A stretch of 39,175 nucleotides of DNA, taken from contig JBMFGW010000022.1 of the NCBI GenBank assembly GCA_049977145.1, positions 1-39,175 of the forward strand, read 5' to 3'. Position numbers and translations under genes: made by a program. Origin of the DNA: JAMDCX01 sp049977145 (GTDB lineage Bacteria; Planctomycetota; Phycisphaerae; WQYP01). Below, piece after piece: positions 8,631 to 16,850 of this stretch (positions within the stretch are counted from its first letter, which is position 1; every line of letters starts with the position of its first letter). Below the pieces are notes generated by a model, which made no database searches, was not told the origin of the DNA, and saw only the letters and a program-made list of their open reading frames with translations.

Positions 8631-8891
8631 AACCAGGCTCCTATCGGGAGCTTGGTGGCACGCGGCATGAACGGTTAAATTCCGTCGTTCATCGCCACCT
8701 GAGTGATCTCGGGCCAGCCGGTTGCAATGTTCTTGTGGAACATTCACAGGTCTTGCCTCGCGGAGCCAGTGTTATCGGGACGTGTCAAAGCGGCCTGATG
8801 CGACTGGACGGGATATCCGGGAGAACCTGACACCGCATTCGCGTGCGGACAACGGGTTCCCAGATGAGCGAAACGACGGCAGAGGTATGCC
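8631..8891 (+). promoter_or_regulatory. Structured spacer between rpsJ and rplC
   Basis: This 261-nt gap is unusually long for the S10 operon. It contains a hairpin directly after the rpsJ stop (arms 8632-8641 and 8646-8656). A nested structure follows near the rplC end: outer arms about 8819-8827 and 8854-8861 enclose the hairpin CCGCA/TGCGG (8833-8848). No conserved coding sequence was seen. It could be a regulatory leader or processing site for rplC onward. Confidence 0.45.
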
Positions 8892-9584
8892 ATGAGCGAA
8901 AATGGTGACAGTAATTTATTGGCTGCATTACTTGGCCGCAAGGTTGGTATGACGCAGGTCTATGACGCCGCCGGAACCATTATTCCGATCACGGTTGTCC
9001 AGGCCGGTCCATGCGTGGTAACACAAGTCAAAACCGAAGAAGGCAAGGATGGTTATAACGCCATTCAGCTTGGTTTTGAGGATATTAAAGACCGGCGCAG
9101 CACCAAGCCGGTTATCGGACACTGCAAAAAAACGGGTCAGACTTCCACTAAACGGTTTTTCCGTGAAGTACGTTTAGCAGGCAAGCCGACGGTGGTGGCC
9201 GGCGCCACGCTGGATGTGTCCACTTTTGAAGCCATTAAATGGGTGGACGTGATGGGAACCAGCAAGGGCAAAGGTTTTCAAGGTGTTATGAAGCGCTGGA
9301 ATTTCGGCGGGCAGTGTGCCTCGCACGGTACGGAGCGCAAGCATCGTTCACCGGGCGGTATCGGTGGCGGCCAGGCGCCGCGCGGTCATGGCCGCGGTAT
9401 TAAAAAAGGCAAGAAGATGGCGGGCCACTTGGGCATGGAGCAGGTGACGGCCCGCAATCTGGCGTTGGTGGGGGTGGACAAGGAAAAGCATTTACTGCTC
9501 ATTAAAGGCGCGGTACCGGGCGCCAACGGGGGCTTGGTGTTTGTACGCCAAGCTAAGACCAGGAAAAGTCCGGTGGTGGTTTAA
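8892..9584 (+). CDS. rplC: 50S ribosomal protein L3
   Basis: A 230-residue L3, somewhat longer than the E. coli protein (209). The N-terminus LLGRKVGMTQVYDAAG is the classic L3 opening. The central loop reaching toward the peptidyl-transferase centre is present: FGGQCASHGTERKHRSPGGI followed by a glycine-rich GRGIKKGKKMAGHLG. About 10 residues precede the usual start of the fold. The ATG at 8892 has AGAGG about 7 nt upstream. L3 helps nucleate 50S assembly. Confidence 0.97.
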   Translation: MSENGDSNLLAALLGRKVGMTQVYDAAGTIIPITVVQAGPCVVTQVKTEEGKDGYNAIQLGFEDIKDRRSTKPVIGHCKKTGQTSTKRFFREVRLAGKPTVVAGATLDVSTFEAIKWVDVMGTSKGKGFQGVMKRWNFGGQCASHGTERKHRSPGGIGGGQAPRGHGRGIKKGKKMAGHLGMEQVTARNLALVGVDKEKHLLLIKGAVPGANGGLVFVRQAKTRKSPVVV

Positions 9585-9645
9585 GACGTTTGCTAAATGA
9601 GGGGCGGCTGAAAAGTCCGGCCCCGGTTGAATCAGGTGATGGCTC

Positions 9646-10311
9646 ATGATTGAATTGCCCATATATAACCAGACAGGCCAGGAAGTGGCGAAGTTTTCGC
9701 TGGATGAAGCGCTTTTGGGAGGACAGGTCCGCCCGGCATTGCTCAAGCAGGCTGTGGTGATGTACCACGCCAATCAGCGGCAGGGAACCGTCGCCACCAA
9801 GGATCGCGGCGAAGTGGAAGGCTCCACGAAAAAGCTTTATGCCCAGAAGCATACCGGAAACGCCCGGCGTGGTAATTTGCGGACGAACATCATGAAAGGC
9901 GGCGGCATGGCGTTCGGCAAAAAACCACGTGAATTCCGCCAGTCCATGCCGATTCAACAGCGCCGGCTGGCGCGTAATAATGCCATCCTCGCCAAGATTC
10001 AATCCAACACCCTCAAAATTCTCGATCAAATCAGCTTTCCAACCGGCAAAACCAAAGAAATGACCAAAGTGCTCCAGGCGCTGCGGGTGGAGCGTTCGGT
10101 TTTGATAGCCCCGGTGGGAGTGGATCAGAATTTGCTTCGGTCCACACGGAATATTCCGACGGCCACGATTAAACCCGCTGCGGAACTTAATGCCTATGAC
10201 ATTCTGCAATCGTGGACACTGCTGATGACGCGCGACGCCCTTGCGGGTGTTCTGGAGGCGGCAAAATTGGGAAAAAAGGATTTAACAGCCGCTGGCGATA
10301 GTCCGCAGTGA
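9646..10311 (+). CDS. rplD: 50S ribosomal protein L4
   Basis: A 221-residue L4 with family-typical ALLKQAVVMYHANQRQGT. The extended loop GSTKKLYAQKHTGNARRGNL follows; this loop lines the exit tunnel. The C-terminal half carries KTKEMTKVLQALRVERSVLI. In enterobacteria L4 represses its own operon through the S10 leader; here rpsJ has almost no leader, so such control would have to act elsewhere. It lies 61 nt after rplC, with AGGTGA upstream of the ATG. Confidence 0.97.
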   Translation: MIELPIYNQTGQEVAKFSLDEALLGGQVRPALLKQAVVMYHANQRQGTVATKDRGEVEGSTKKLYAQKHTGNARRGNLRTNIMKGGGMAFGKKPREFRQSMPIQQRRLARNNAILAKIQSNTLKILDQISFPTGKTKEMTKVLQALRVERSVLIAPVGVDQNLLRSTRNIPTATIKPAAELNAYDILQSWTLLMTRDALAGVLEAAKLGKKDLTAAGDSPQ

Positions 10312-10335
10312 GCAAAAAGAAACGGGATGTGAATT

Positions 10336-10620
10336 ATGGAACTTGAATTAACTGAAGTCGTCCGCCGCCCGGTGGTAACGGAAAAAACCGCCCACTTCGG
10401 CAATGTCCGCAACAGTTATACCTTTGAGGTCGATGACCGGGCGGACAAGGCCTTGATCAAGCAGGCCATTGAGTCGCTTTATCATGTGCATGTTGAAGCA
10501 GTGCGAACGGTGGTGGTGGCCGGCAAACCGAAGCGGACGCGCACGGGGCACAAAATAACGGCATCGTGGAAAAAGGCGATTGTTAAAGTACATACGGATG
10601 AAAAAATAGAAGTATATTGA
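10336..10620 (+). CDS. rplW: 50S ribosomal protein L23
   Basis: A 94-residue L23, the usual length. It has RRPVVTEKTAHF near the N-terminus and FEVDDRADKALIKQAIESLY, with VRTVVVAGKPKRTRTG in the extended loop. L23 sits at the tunnel exit and docks trigger factor and SRP. It lies 24 nt after rplD, and GGGATG is the nearest ribosome-site-like sequence before the ATG. Confidence 0.96.
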   Translation: MELELTEVVRRPVVTEKTAHFGNVRNSYTFEVDDRADKALIKQAIESLYHVHVEAVRTVVVAGKPKRTRTGHKITASWKKAIVKVHTDEKIEVY

Positions 10621-10695
10621 TGTGTCTTAAAGTACTAAAGTATGGAACGGAAATTTACGCCGTCCGTGAAGGCGGCTTGGATCAGCGAGTGAAAC

Positions 10696-11562
10696 ATGCC
10701 AATTAAAGTTTACAAACCAACTTCGCCCGCGCGGCGTTTCAGTTCGGTCAACGCGTTTACCGAGTTGACCCGGAATGAACCGGAAAAGTCCCTGACGGAA
10801 CCCAAGGTAAAAACCGGTGGGCGCAACCATCGTGGCTGGATTACCTGTCGCCATATCGGCGGCGGGCACAAGCAACTGTATCGCCGGATTGATTTCAAGC
10901 GCAACAAGGATGGTATCGCCGCCAAGGTGGAATCCATTGAATATGACCCAAATCGCAGTTCTTTTATAGCGCTGTTGCAATATGCCGATGGTGAAAAACG
11001 CTATATCCTGGCGCCGCAGGGCGTAAAAGTTGGCGCTTCCATTGAAAGCGGAACGCATCCTGACATTGAAAAGACTCCTGGTAATGCCATGCCGCTGGAA
11101 ATTGTCCCGGTTGGTATTGAAATTCACAATATTGAAATGAAGCCGGGCCAGGGCGGACAGATCGTCCGCAGCGCCGGCGGTGTGGCGCGGCTGATTGGTA
11201 AGGATGCGGGTACCGCCACGATTCAATTACCGTCCGGTGAAGTGCGGCAGATCAATTGGAAGTGCCGGGCTACCATCGGACAGATAGGTAATGCGGACTG
11301 GTTCAATATCCGCTGGGGTAAAGCGGGGCGCATGCGGTATCGCGGAATTCGTCCGACAGTCCGCGGCGTGGCCCAGAACCCGGTAAGCCACCCGCTCGGC
11401 GGCGGGGAAGGGCGGTCTGGCGGCGGACGCCATCCGGTAAGTAAATGGGGGGTCCCGGCCAAGGGAGGAAAGACCCGCAATCCGCGGAAGAATTCTTCCA
11501 GCAAAATTATGCGTCGCCGTATGACCGTGCGTTATGGTGAATCGGTATTGCGCAGACGTTAA
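10696..11562 (+). CDS. rplB: 50S ribosomal protein L2
   Basis: A 288-residue L2 (E. coli 273). It carries GRNHRGWITCRHIGGGHKQL and IDFKRNKDGI in the OB-fold domain. RSAGGVARLIGKDAG lies in the SH3-like domain. The C-terminal GGGEGRSGGGRHPVSKWG contains the conserved histidine important for the peptidyl-transferase centre. Length and motifs are normal. Its 75-nt spacer from rplW ends in GAGTGA just before the ATG. Confidence 0.98.
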   Translation: MPIKVYKPTSPARRFSSVNAFTELTRNEPEKSLTEPKVKTGGRNHRGWITCRHIGGGHKQLYRRIDFKRNKDGIAAKVESIEYDPNRSSFIALLQYADGEKRYILAPQGVKVGASIESGTHPDIEKTPGNAMPLEIVPVGIEIHNIEMKPGQGGQIVRSAGGVARLIGKDAGTATIQLPSGEVRQINWKCRATIGQIGNADWFNIRWGKAGRMRYRGIRPTVRGVAQNPVSHPLGGGEGRSGGGRHPVSKWGVPAKGGKTRNPRKNSSSKIMRRRMTVRYGESVLRRR

Positions 11563-11633
11563 GGTCGCAGTGCGATAAGGCGCCGGGTGCGTGGCCCGGA
11601 TAGATGAAAGGTGCTCGATAGAGCGAGGAATTC

Positions 11634-11915
11634 ATGAGTCGAAGCTCAAAAAAAGGCCCATTTGTTGCGTATCACCTTCTGGAGAAGGTCAATCGGCTCA
11701 ATGAGCGCAGCGCCAAGGATACCATTAAGACTTGGTCGCGCGCCAGCACGATTGTTCCGGATTTTGTCGGACACACCTTTATGGTGCATAACGGCAAGAC
11801 CCATGTACGCGTATTCGTGACCGAAGACATGGTCGGTCACAAACTGGGAGAATTTGCTCCTACCCGCGTGTTCAAAGGACACAGCATGGTAAAGAAGGAA
11901 GAGACGGAGGCTTGA
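11634..11915 (+). CDS. rpsS: 30S ribosomal protein S19
   Basis: A 93-residue S19 beginning MSRSSKKGPFVAYHLLEKV and carrying IKTWSRASTIVPDFVGHTF and EDMVGHKLGEFAPTRVFKGH, all family signatures. It binds 16S rRNA in the 30S head together with S13. GAGCGAGG lies 5 nt before the ATG. The length is normal. Confidence 0.97.
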   Translation: MSRSSKKGPFVAYHLLEKVNRLNERSAKDTIKTWSRASTIVPDFVGHTFMVHNGKTHVRVFVTEDMVGHKLGEFAPTRVFKGHSMVKKEETEA

Positions 11916-11994
11916 CACCGGCTTTAGCGTGGGCGGGCCGCTGGATACCATCTGCCGCCGCGGTGTATACGGCAAGGCAAAAGAGGATATGAAT

Positions 11995-12405
11995 ATGGCT
12001 AACTATGTATCAACATGGCGTTTCGCCAAAATCGCGCCGCACAAGGCGCGGCTGGTGGCGGATCTCATTCGCGGAAAATCGGTGGAGCAGGCCTTTAATC
12101 TGTTGAAATTCTCCAAAAAGAGGGCTGCGGTCATGGTGGATAAAGTGCTGAAATCCGCCGTGGCAAATGCTGATAACCAGAAGGTGGATGTGAATGATTT
12201 GTTTGTGGCGGAGTCATTTTGTGACGCGGGCCCGCTGATCAAACGTATGATGCCCAAAGATCGTGGAAAGAGCTACCGGATTTTGAAGCGAACCTGTCAC
12301 ATCACCATTGGTGTGGCGCCCGGCGCCGGCGCGCTGGATGAGGCGGCGGAAGAACGGAAGAAAAATAGACGCAAGGCGCGGCCAGCCAAGGCCAAGGCTG
12401 CGTAA
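11995..12405 (+). CDS. rplV: 50S ribosomal protein L22
   Basis: A 136-residue L22. WRFAKIAPHKARLVADLIRG and VEQAFNLLKFSKKRAAVMV are conserved, and the beta-hairpin that lines the exit tunnel contains MMPKDRGKSYRILKRTCHI. A basic alanine/lysine tail of about 20 residues follows and is longer than in E. coli (110 residues in all). I chose ATG 11995 because AGAGG (11982-11986) is 8 nt upstream. The nearby ATG at 11989 is too close to that site, and the frame open to 11929 has no family-like sequence. Confidence 0.95.
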   Translation: MANYVSTWRFAKIAPHKARLVADLIRGKSVEQAFNLLKFSKKRAAVMVDKVLKSAVANADNQKVDVNDLFVAESFCDAGPLIKRMMPKDRGKSYRILKRTCHITIGVAPGAGALDEAAEERKKNRRKARPAKAKAA

Positions 12406-12497
12406 AACTTGGATGTAAGCCTGGCTCCGGTTAGACCGGGCGGAAATACTCAATCCGAGTTGTGGGTGCAACCACAACCGGTAATGAAGAGGTAAAC

Positions 12498-13199
12498 ATG
12501 GGTCAGAAGATCAATCCAATTGGGTTTCGCACCGGGATCACCGAGATCGGGTCAAGCCGTTGGTATGCGGGAAAGAAGCTCTTCGGCGAGTTACTGGTGG
12601 AAGACTATAAAATCCGTGAATTTATTGATGCGCGGCTGAATCAAAAACCGCCGTATGCGGCCGTGGCGCGCACGGAAATAGAACGTACGCGTGAAGAATT
12701 AAAAGTGATTCTGCATACCGCGCGTCCCGGTGTGGTAATCGGCCCCAAAGGTGCGGAAGTTGATAAGTTGCGGGACGCGTTGGAAGAACTTACGCGGCGC
12801 AAGGTCAAAGTCGAAATCGCCGAGATCGGAAATCCCGATCGCGAGGCGCAGTTGGTGGCGGAGGGAATAGCGGAACAGCTTAAAAAAAGAGCGTCTTTCC
12901 GGCGGGTACTCAAGCAGAAGGCCGAAGGGGCCATCAACGCCGGCGCCTTGGGTGTTAAAATACAGATATCAGGCCGCATCGGCGGCGCGGAAATTGCCCG
13001 GGTGGAAAAGCACATTGTCGGAAGTATTCCGTTGCACACCCTGCAGGCCAGCATCTCCTACGGGTTGGTGCATTGCCAGACGCCCTATGGTGTCATTGGC
13101 ATTAAGGTATGGATTTATCGTGGCTTGTATGCCGACCTAGACGCGGCGGCGGAAGCGGCAGGGGTGGGGCATGCTCCGCGGCGTCCGCGGCGTCGGTAG
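12498..13199 (+). CDS. rpsC: 30S ribosomal protein S3
   Basis: A 233-residue S3, the normal length, starting MGQKINPIGFRTGI. The KH domain carries VVIGPKGAEVDKLRDALEEL. The C-terminal domain has GVKIQISGRIGGAEIARVE and YGVIGIKVWIYRG, and a short basic tail ends the protein. S3 lines the mRNA entry channel and has helicase activity. ATG 12498 is preceded by AGAGG with 5-nt spacing; the upstream in-frame extension to 12462 is not family-like. Two short perfect hairpins (12427-12439, 12459-12478) lie in the spacer before it. Confidence 0.97.
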   Translation: MGQKINPIGFRTGITEIGSSRWYAGKKLFGELLVEDYKIREFIDARLNQKPPYAAVARTEIERTREELKVILHTARPGVVIGPKGAEVDKLRDALEELTRRKVKVEIAEIGNPDREAQLVAEGIAEQLKKRASFRRVLKQKAEGAINAGALGVKIQISGRIGGAEIARVEKHIVGSIPLHTLQASISYGLVHCQTPYGVIGIKVWIYRGLYADLDAAAEAAGVGHAPRRPRRR

Positions 13200-13263
13200 A
13201 GCGGAAGAAAATGGTGTGGTTGAACCTGTGTCCTGATGGATGCAGGTATTAGGAGATTCAAGC

Positions 13264-13683
13264 ATGGCGATGATGCCGGCACGAGTGAAGTGGCGCAAAC
13301 AGCAGCGCGGGGTGATGCGGGGCAATGCTACGCGCGGCAACAAGGTCAGCTTCGGCGAATACGCCTTGCAGTCCTTGGAGCCAGGGCGTATTACCGGGCG
13401 CCAGATTGAGGCTGGTCGTATGGCGTGCAGCCACTATTTGGCGCGTGAGGGCCGCGTGTATATCCGGATTTTTCCGCACAAGAGCTTCTCGAAAAAGCCG
13501 CTGGAAACCCGGATGGGCACAGGCAAGGGCGAACCGGAATTTTGGGCTGCGGAAGTCAAGCCCGGCACGGTTATGTTTGAAATCGCCGGAGTTGACGAAA
13601 CTGTCGCCCGGCGGGCGTTTTCCCGTGTGGCGTGTAAAATGCCGGTTCGTACCCGGTTTGTGCAACGCCGCCACACAATGTAA
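13264..13683 (+). CDS. rplP: 50S ribosomal protein L16
   Basis: A 139-residue L16. PARVKWRKQQRGVMRGNATRG and the signature KPLETRMGTGKGEPEFWAA are intact, followed by VKPGTVMFEIAGV. L16 binds 23S rRNA close to the A site. I chose ATG 13264, with AGGAGA (13251-13256) 7 nt upstream; the open frame runs to 13240 but starts inside that ribosome site region. The length is normal. Confidence 0.97.
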   Translation: MAMMPARVKWRKQQRGVMRGNATRGNKVSFGEYALQSLEPGRITGRQIEAGRMACSHYLAREGRVYIRIFPHKSFSKKPLETRMGTGKGEPEFWAAEVKPGTVMFEIAGVDETVARRAFSRVACKMPVRTRFVQRRHTM

Positions 13684-13711
13684 GAGTTAAGCGGACAGAC
13701 AAAGGTGACGC

Positions 13712-13933
13712 ATGGCAACAAAAACCAAACAGATGCTCGATGAGCTGCGTAAGCTTGATGACGCGCAGTTAAAGGCGCGTGAGGCGGAACTGCGGAGAAG
13801 TGTTTATGATTTGCGGGTTCAACGCGTAAATGGCGGGCTGAAAGATACCTCCATGTTTCGGAAGAACCGGAAGGAAATAGCCCGCATTTGTACGCTGGCG
13901 CGGCAGCGGAGCCTCCCGGGGCGCACCAGTTAA
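13712..13933 (+). CDS. rpmC: 50S ribosomal protein L29
   Basis: A 73-residue L29: an all-helical protein with ELRKLDDAQLKAREAELRRS followed by LRVQRVNGGLKDTSMFRKNRKEIARI in shortened conserved order. It sits beside L23 at the tunnel exit. The usual size is 60-75 residues. The gene starts 28 nt after rplP and rpsQ follows closely. Confidence 0.94.
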   Translation: MATKTKQMLDELRKLDDAQLKAREAELRRSVYDLRVQRVNGGLKDTSMFRKNRKEIARICTLARQRSLPGRTS

Positions 13934-13960
13934 GTTGTGATTTTGTCAGCAGGATATGTT

Positions 13961-14317
13961 ATGACCAGTGAAAATAATACCACCTCAAAAAATCTCCGCA
14001 GGTTGCGGCCGCGCATCGTCGGCGTGGTGACGGAAGATAAGGTCAACAAAACCCGTAAAGTGGTTTTTGAATACCTTTCCCGCCATGCCATGTATAATAA
14101 GTACGTCAAGCGGAAAACCGTCTTGCATGTGCATGATGAAAAAAATGACAGCCATATCGGCGATCATGTCGAAGTCATGCAGTGTCGCCCGTACAGCAAG
14201 ACCAAATCGTACCGGTTGGTGCGGATTGTCACCCGTGGACCGCAGATTGATCTCTCGGCGGTCAAGGGGGAAGCGTCGCAGATGTTTGAGAAACACAAGG
14301 AAGAGGTAACGGCCTGA
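13961..14317 (+). CDS. rpsQ: 30S ribosomal protein S17
   Basis: A 118-residue S17, longer than the usual 80-90. The OB-fold core is seen in IVGVVTEDKVNKTRKVVFEY and YNKYVKRKTVLHVHDEKN, followed by GDHVEVMQCRPYSKTKSYRLVRIV. A C-terminal extension of about 25 residues follows the core. I chose ATG 13961 with CAGGA about 7 nt upstream rather than the frame opening at 13937. The gene begins 27 nt after the rpmC stop codon. Confidence 0.95.
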   Translation: MTSENNTTSKNLRRLRPRIVGVVTEDKVNKTRKVVFEYLSRHAMYNKYVKRKTVLHVHDEKNDSHIGDHVEVMQCRPYSKTKSYRLVRIVTRGPQIDLSAVKGEASQMFEKHKEEVTA

Positions 14318-14402
14318 GCCCCGGTGGGCCAGGCTTAAAGGATTTTTGAGGAACTGAAACGCAACGGAAAAATCCCATGCGGATAAACAGGCTGGTGCAA
14401 AG

Positions 14403-14789
14403 ATGATTCAACAGCAGACAAGACTTGATGTGGCCGATAACACCGGCGCCAAGCAGGTGATGTGCATTAAAGTTCTCGGGGGTTCCACGGCGCGTGGTAA
14501 ATTTACGCGCAAGACCGCCAATGTCGGCGATCTGATTGTGGTGGCGGTAAAAAAAGCCATGCCCAACGGTGATGTGAAAAAGGGGGAGGTGGCCAAGGCG
14601 GTGATTGTGCGCACCAGCCAGCCGATCCGGCGGTCGGATGGAAGTTATGTCCGCTTTGACCGCAATGCGGCGGTTCTGGTGGATAATGAAAGTGCGCCGC
14701 GCGGCACCCGCATCTTTGGGGCGGTGGCCCGTGAATTGCGGGAAAAAAACTTTATGAAAATTGTGTCTCTGGCGAGCGAAGTTGTTTGA
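14403..14789 (+). CDS. rplN: 50S ribosomal protein L14
   Basis: A 128-residue L14 (the usual length is 122-123). It opens with MIQQQTRLDVADNTGAKQVM and ends with RELREKNFMKIVSLASEV, both canonical. The extra residues come from an insertion of about 6 residues after LGGS (TARGKFTRKT region) in the loop before VGDLIVV. L14 contacts 16S rRNA in bridge B8 and the RsfS silencing factor. The preceding spacer has an 8-bp hairpin (14340-14375). Confidence 0.97.
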   Translation: MIQQQTRLDVADNTGAKQVMCIKVLGGSTARGKFTRKTANVGDLIVVAVKKAMPNGDVKKGEVAKAVIVRTSQPIRRSDGSYVRFDRNAAVLVDNESAPRGTRIFGAVARELREKNFMKIVSLASEVV

Positions 14790-14826
14790 CGCGGCTTAAG
14801 AACGCCGTGGAAGGATGGTTTGAATT

Positions 14827-15156
14827 ATGGCAGCGCGTATACGCAAAGATGATATGGTGGTGGTTCGATCCGGAGCTGATCGCGGTAAAACCGGCAAAGT
14901 TCTGGCGGTTTACCCCGATAAAGATAAAGTCTTGGTGGAAGGGATTAACGTGAAGTGGAAGCATATCCGTCCCTCGGATAAAAACCGCCGCGGTGGGCGC
15001 ATTGAAAAACCGGCGCCGTTGCCGATGGGTAAAGTGCAGCCGATTGATCCGGCGACGAACAAGGGTTGTCGTGTGCGGTTTGTCATACGTGACGGCCAAA
15101 AATATCGCGTGGCGGCTAAAACGGGCTCCGATCTGGGCGTGGTGGGCCGGGCCTAG
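14827..15156 (+). CDS. rplX: 50S ribosomal protein L24
   Basis: A 109-residue L24 with the KOW motif DMVVVRSGADRGKTGKVLAV at the N-terminus, then VEGINVKWKHIRPSDKNRRG and the conserved GGRIEKPAPLPMGKVQ. The length is typical (100-110). L24 is an assembly initiator of the 50S subunit. AAGGA lies about 12 nt before the ATG, a slightly long spacing. Confidence 0.96.
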   Translation: MAARIRKDDMVVVRSGADRGKTGKVLAVYPDKDKVLVEGINVKWKHIRPSDKNRRGGRIEKPAPLPMGKVQPIDPATNKGCRVRFVIRDGQKYRVAAKTGSDLGVVGRA

Positions 15157-15203
15157 GTGCGGTGTCACGCCGGCAAGCAGGAAATTATTGAGGTAGGTTA
15201 TTC

Positions 15204-15947
15204 ATGGCCAAAGAAGAAAAAGAAAAGAAAGTAAAATCGGCTCCCACCGCGGAGCAGATTGAAGCCTCCAAGGCCGCCAAAGCCGCCAAAAAAGCGGAAA
15301 AAGCCGCAGGCGCCAAGGTTAAGACTGAGGACCCCGTTGCCGGTGGAATCGCCCAGGCGTTTCCACCGGGTTATACGGCGCGTCTTTTGAAAAAGTATAA
15401 CGACGAAATTGCGCCAGCCCTGGCCAGCGAACTGGGCATTAAAAATCGCATGGCCATTCCGCGCATTACCAAGGTTGTCATCAGTGCGGGGCTGGGCAAG
15501 GCGATTACGGAAAAGCCGCGCTTAGAGGCCGCGCTTAAGGAACTAACACAGATTGCCGGACAAAAGGCGGTGGTCTGCCTGGCGCGTAAGAGCGTTTCCA
15601 ATTTCAAGCTGCGGCAGGGGATGGAAATTGGAGCCAAGGTAACGTTGCGCGGGCAGCGGATGTGGGAATTTATGGATCGGCTTATTACGCTGGCGATTCC
15701 GCGGGTGAAAGATTTCCGCGGGTTACGTCCGGATGCGTTTGATGGCCGTGGAAATTACAACCTCGGTCTGACGGAACAGACCGTATTCCCGGAAATTCAG
15801 ACGGATCGCATTACGTTTCATCAGGGCTTGGCGATCACGATTGTGACGACCGCACCGGATGACAAAGCGGGTTTTGCCCTGCTGAAGTTGTTGGGAATGC
15901 CGTTCCAGCGTAACGAGCCGGAACAGAAAGTGCGTAAAACGTTTTGA
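15204..15947 (+). CDS. rplE: 50S ribosomal protein L5 with charged N-terminal extension
   Basis: A 247-residue L5, against about 180 usually. The family core begins near residue 58 (ARLLKKYNDEIAPALA) and contains NRMAIPRITKVVISAGLGKA, RKSVSNFKLRQGMEIGAKVT and the P-site loop region before FPEIQTDRI. The first 55 or so residues are rich in Lys, Ala and Glu (AAKAAKKAEKAAGAK) and are probably disordered or a single helix. The ATG at 15204 has GAGGTAGG just upstream, and the next in-frame Met lies well inside the core, so the extension appears real. L5 binds 5S rRNA. Confidence 0.95.
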   Translation: MAKEEKEKKVKSAPTAEQIEASKAAKAAKKAEKAAGAKVKTEDPVAGGIAQAFPPGYTARLLKKYNDEIAPALASELGIKNRMAIPRITKVVISAGLGKAITEKPRLEAALKELTQIAGQKAVVCLARKSVSNFKLRQGMEIGAKVTLRGQRMWEFMDRLITLAIPRVKDFRGLRPDAFDGRGNYNLGLTEQTVFPEIQTDRITFHQGLAITIVTTAPDDKAGFALLKLLGMPFQRNEPEQKVRKTF

Positions 15948-16034
15948 CCCCGCGGCACCAATGGATTAAACAGCCGCCGGTGTGGGCGGTTATGAATGTG
16001 GAAAAGTATGATGGGTTTTAGGCAGGCGTAAATT

Positions 16035-16304
16035 ATGGCAACAACAGCGTGGATAAACCGTTTCAAGAAACGTCAGGCCTTGGTGGAGAAGTACGCCGAG
16101 TTGCGGCGGAAGCTCAAGAAAGAAAAGGATTATGTGGCCTTGGCTAAACTGCCGCGCGATTCCAGCGCGTCACGGCTGGCGAAACGCTGTGAAATCAGTG
16201 GGCGCCGCCGTGGTTATTACCGGAAGTTCCGGGTATCACGTATTGTGTTGCGGCAATTGGCGTCGGAAGGCAAGATTCCGGGAATGAGAAAGAGTTCCTG
16301 GTAA
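16035..16304 (+). CDS. rpsN: 30S ribosomal protein S14, zinc-free type
   Basis: An 89-residue S14 lacking the CxxC pairs of the zinc-binding short form. It matches the C-minus type in length, with WINRFKKRQALVEKYAELRR, then AKRCEISGRRRGYYRKFRVSR and GKIPGMRKSSW at the end. S14 sits in the 30S head near S3 and S10. A small hairpin (CCGCC/GGCGG) lies in the preceding spacer. Confidence 0.96.
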   Translation: MATTAWINRFKKRQALVEKYAELRRKLKKEKDYVALAKLPRDSSASRLAKRCEISGRRRGYYRKFRVSRIVLRQLASEGKIPGMRKSSW

Positions 16305-16364
16305 CGTGAAGTGTTATATTAAAGTTTTGGATTTAAACGGCGAAAGCAGAATCAAGAGGATATC

Positions 16365-16760
16365 ATGACCGATACGATTGCGGACATGCTCACACGGTTG
16401 CGAAATGGCGCTCATGCCAGGCATAAAACAGTGGATGTAAAAAATTCACGTATCTGTGAGGGTATTGCGCGGGTGCTCAAGGAAGAAGGGTTTATTGTCG
16501 ATTATAGCCTTCTCGATGATGGAACCCGTCAGGGGCTGATCCGTCTGACCGTTAAGTACAATACGGATGGGCAATCCCTGATCCGGCATGTGCAGCGTGT
16601 CAGCAAACCGGGATGTCGTGTCTATCGCGGCGTAACGGAATTTCCACGCGTGCTGGATGCAATGGGCATTGTGGTACTTTCCACCAGTCGGGGAGTGCTC
16701 AGTGACCGCCAGGCCCGGCAGCAGAATATAGGTGGCGAGCTTCTGGCGACCGTGTATTGA
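16365..16760 (+). CDS. rpsH: 30S ribosomal protein S8
   Basis: A 131-residue S8. It has DTIADMLTRLRNGAHARHKT at the N-terminus and the C-terminal RNA-binding signature GIVVLSTSRGVLSDRQARQQ. The length is normal. S8 binds helix 21 of 16S rRNA and in E. coli represses the spc operon; no S8-binding mimic was identified here. AGAGG lies 7 nt before the ATG. Confidence 0.97.
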   Translation: MTDTIADMLTRLRNGAHARHKTVDVKNSRICEGIARVLKEEGFIVDYSLLDDGTRQGLIRLTVKYNTDGQSLIRHVQRVSKPGCRVYRGVTEFPRVLDAMGIVVLSTSRGVLSDRQARQQNIGGELLATVY

Positions 16761-16850
16761 TAATGGCGGCGCCAGCCGTGGCGCGTTTTGGAGTTGTTTT
16801 GCTCCGAAACTCCAGCGCTGTGGTTCGCCGCCCGAAATGACGAGGTTATT

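Noticed and set aside
8833..8861. tRNA-like fold suspected in the rpsJ-rplC spacer
   Set aside because: No T-loop GTTCGAATC-type motif, no anticodon arm and no acceptor pairing could be made; it is only a nested hairpin.
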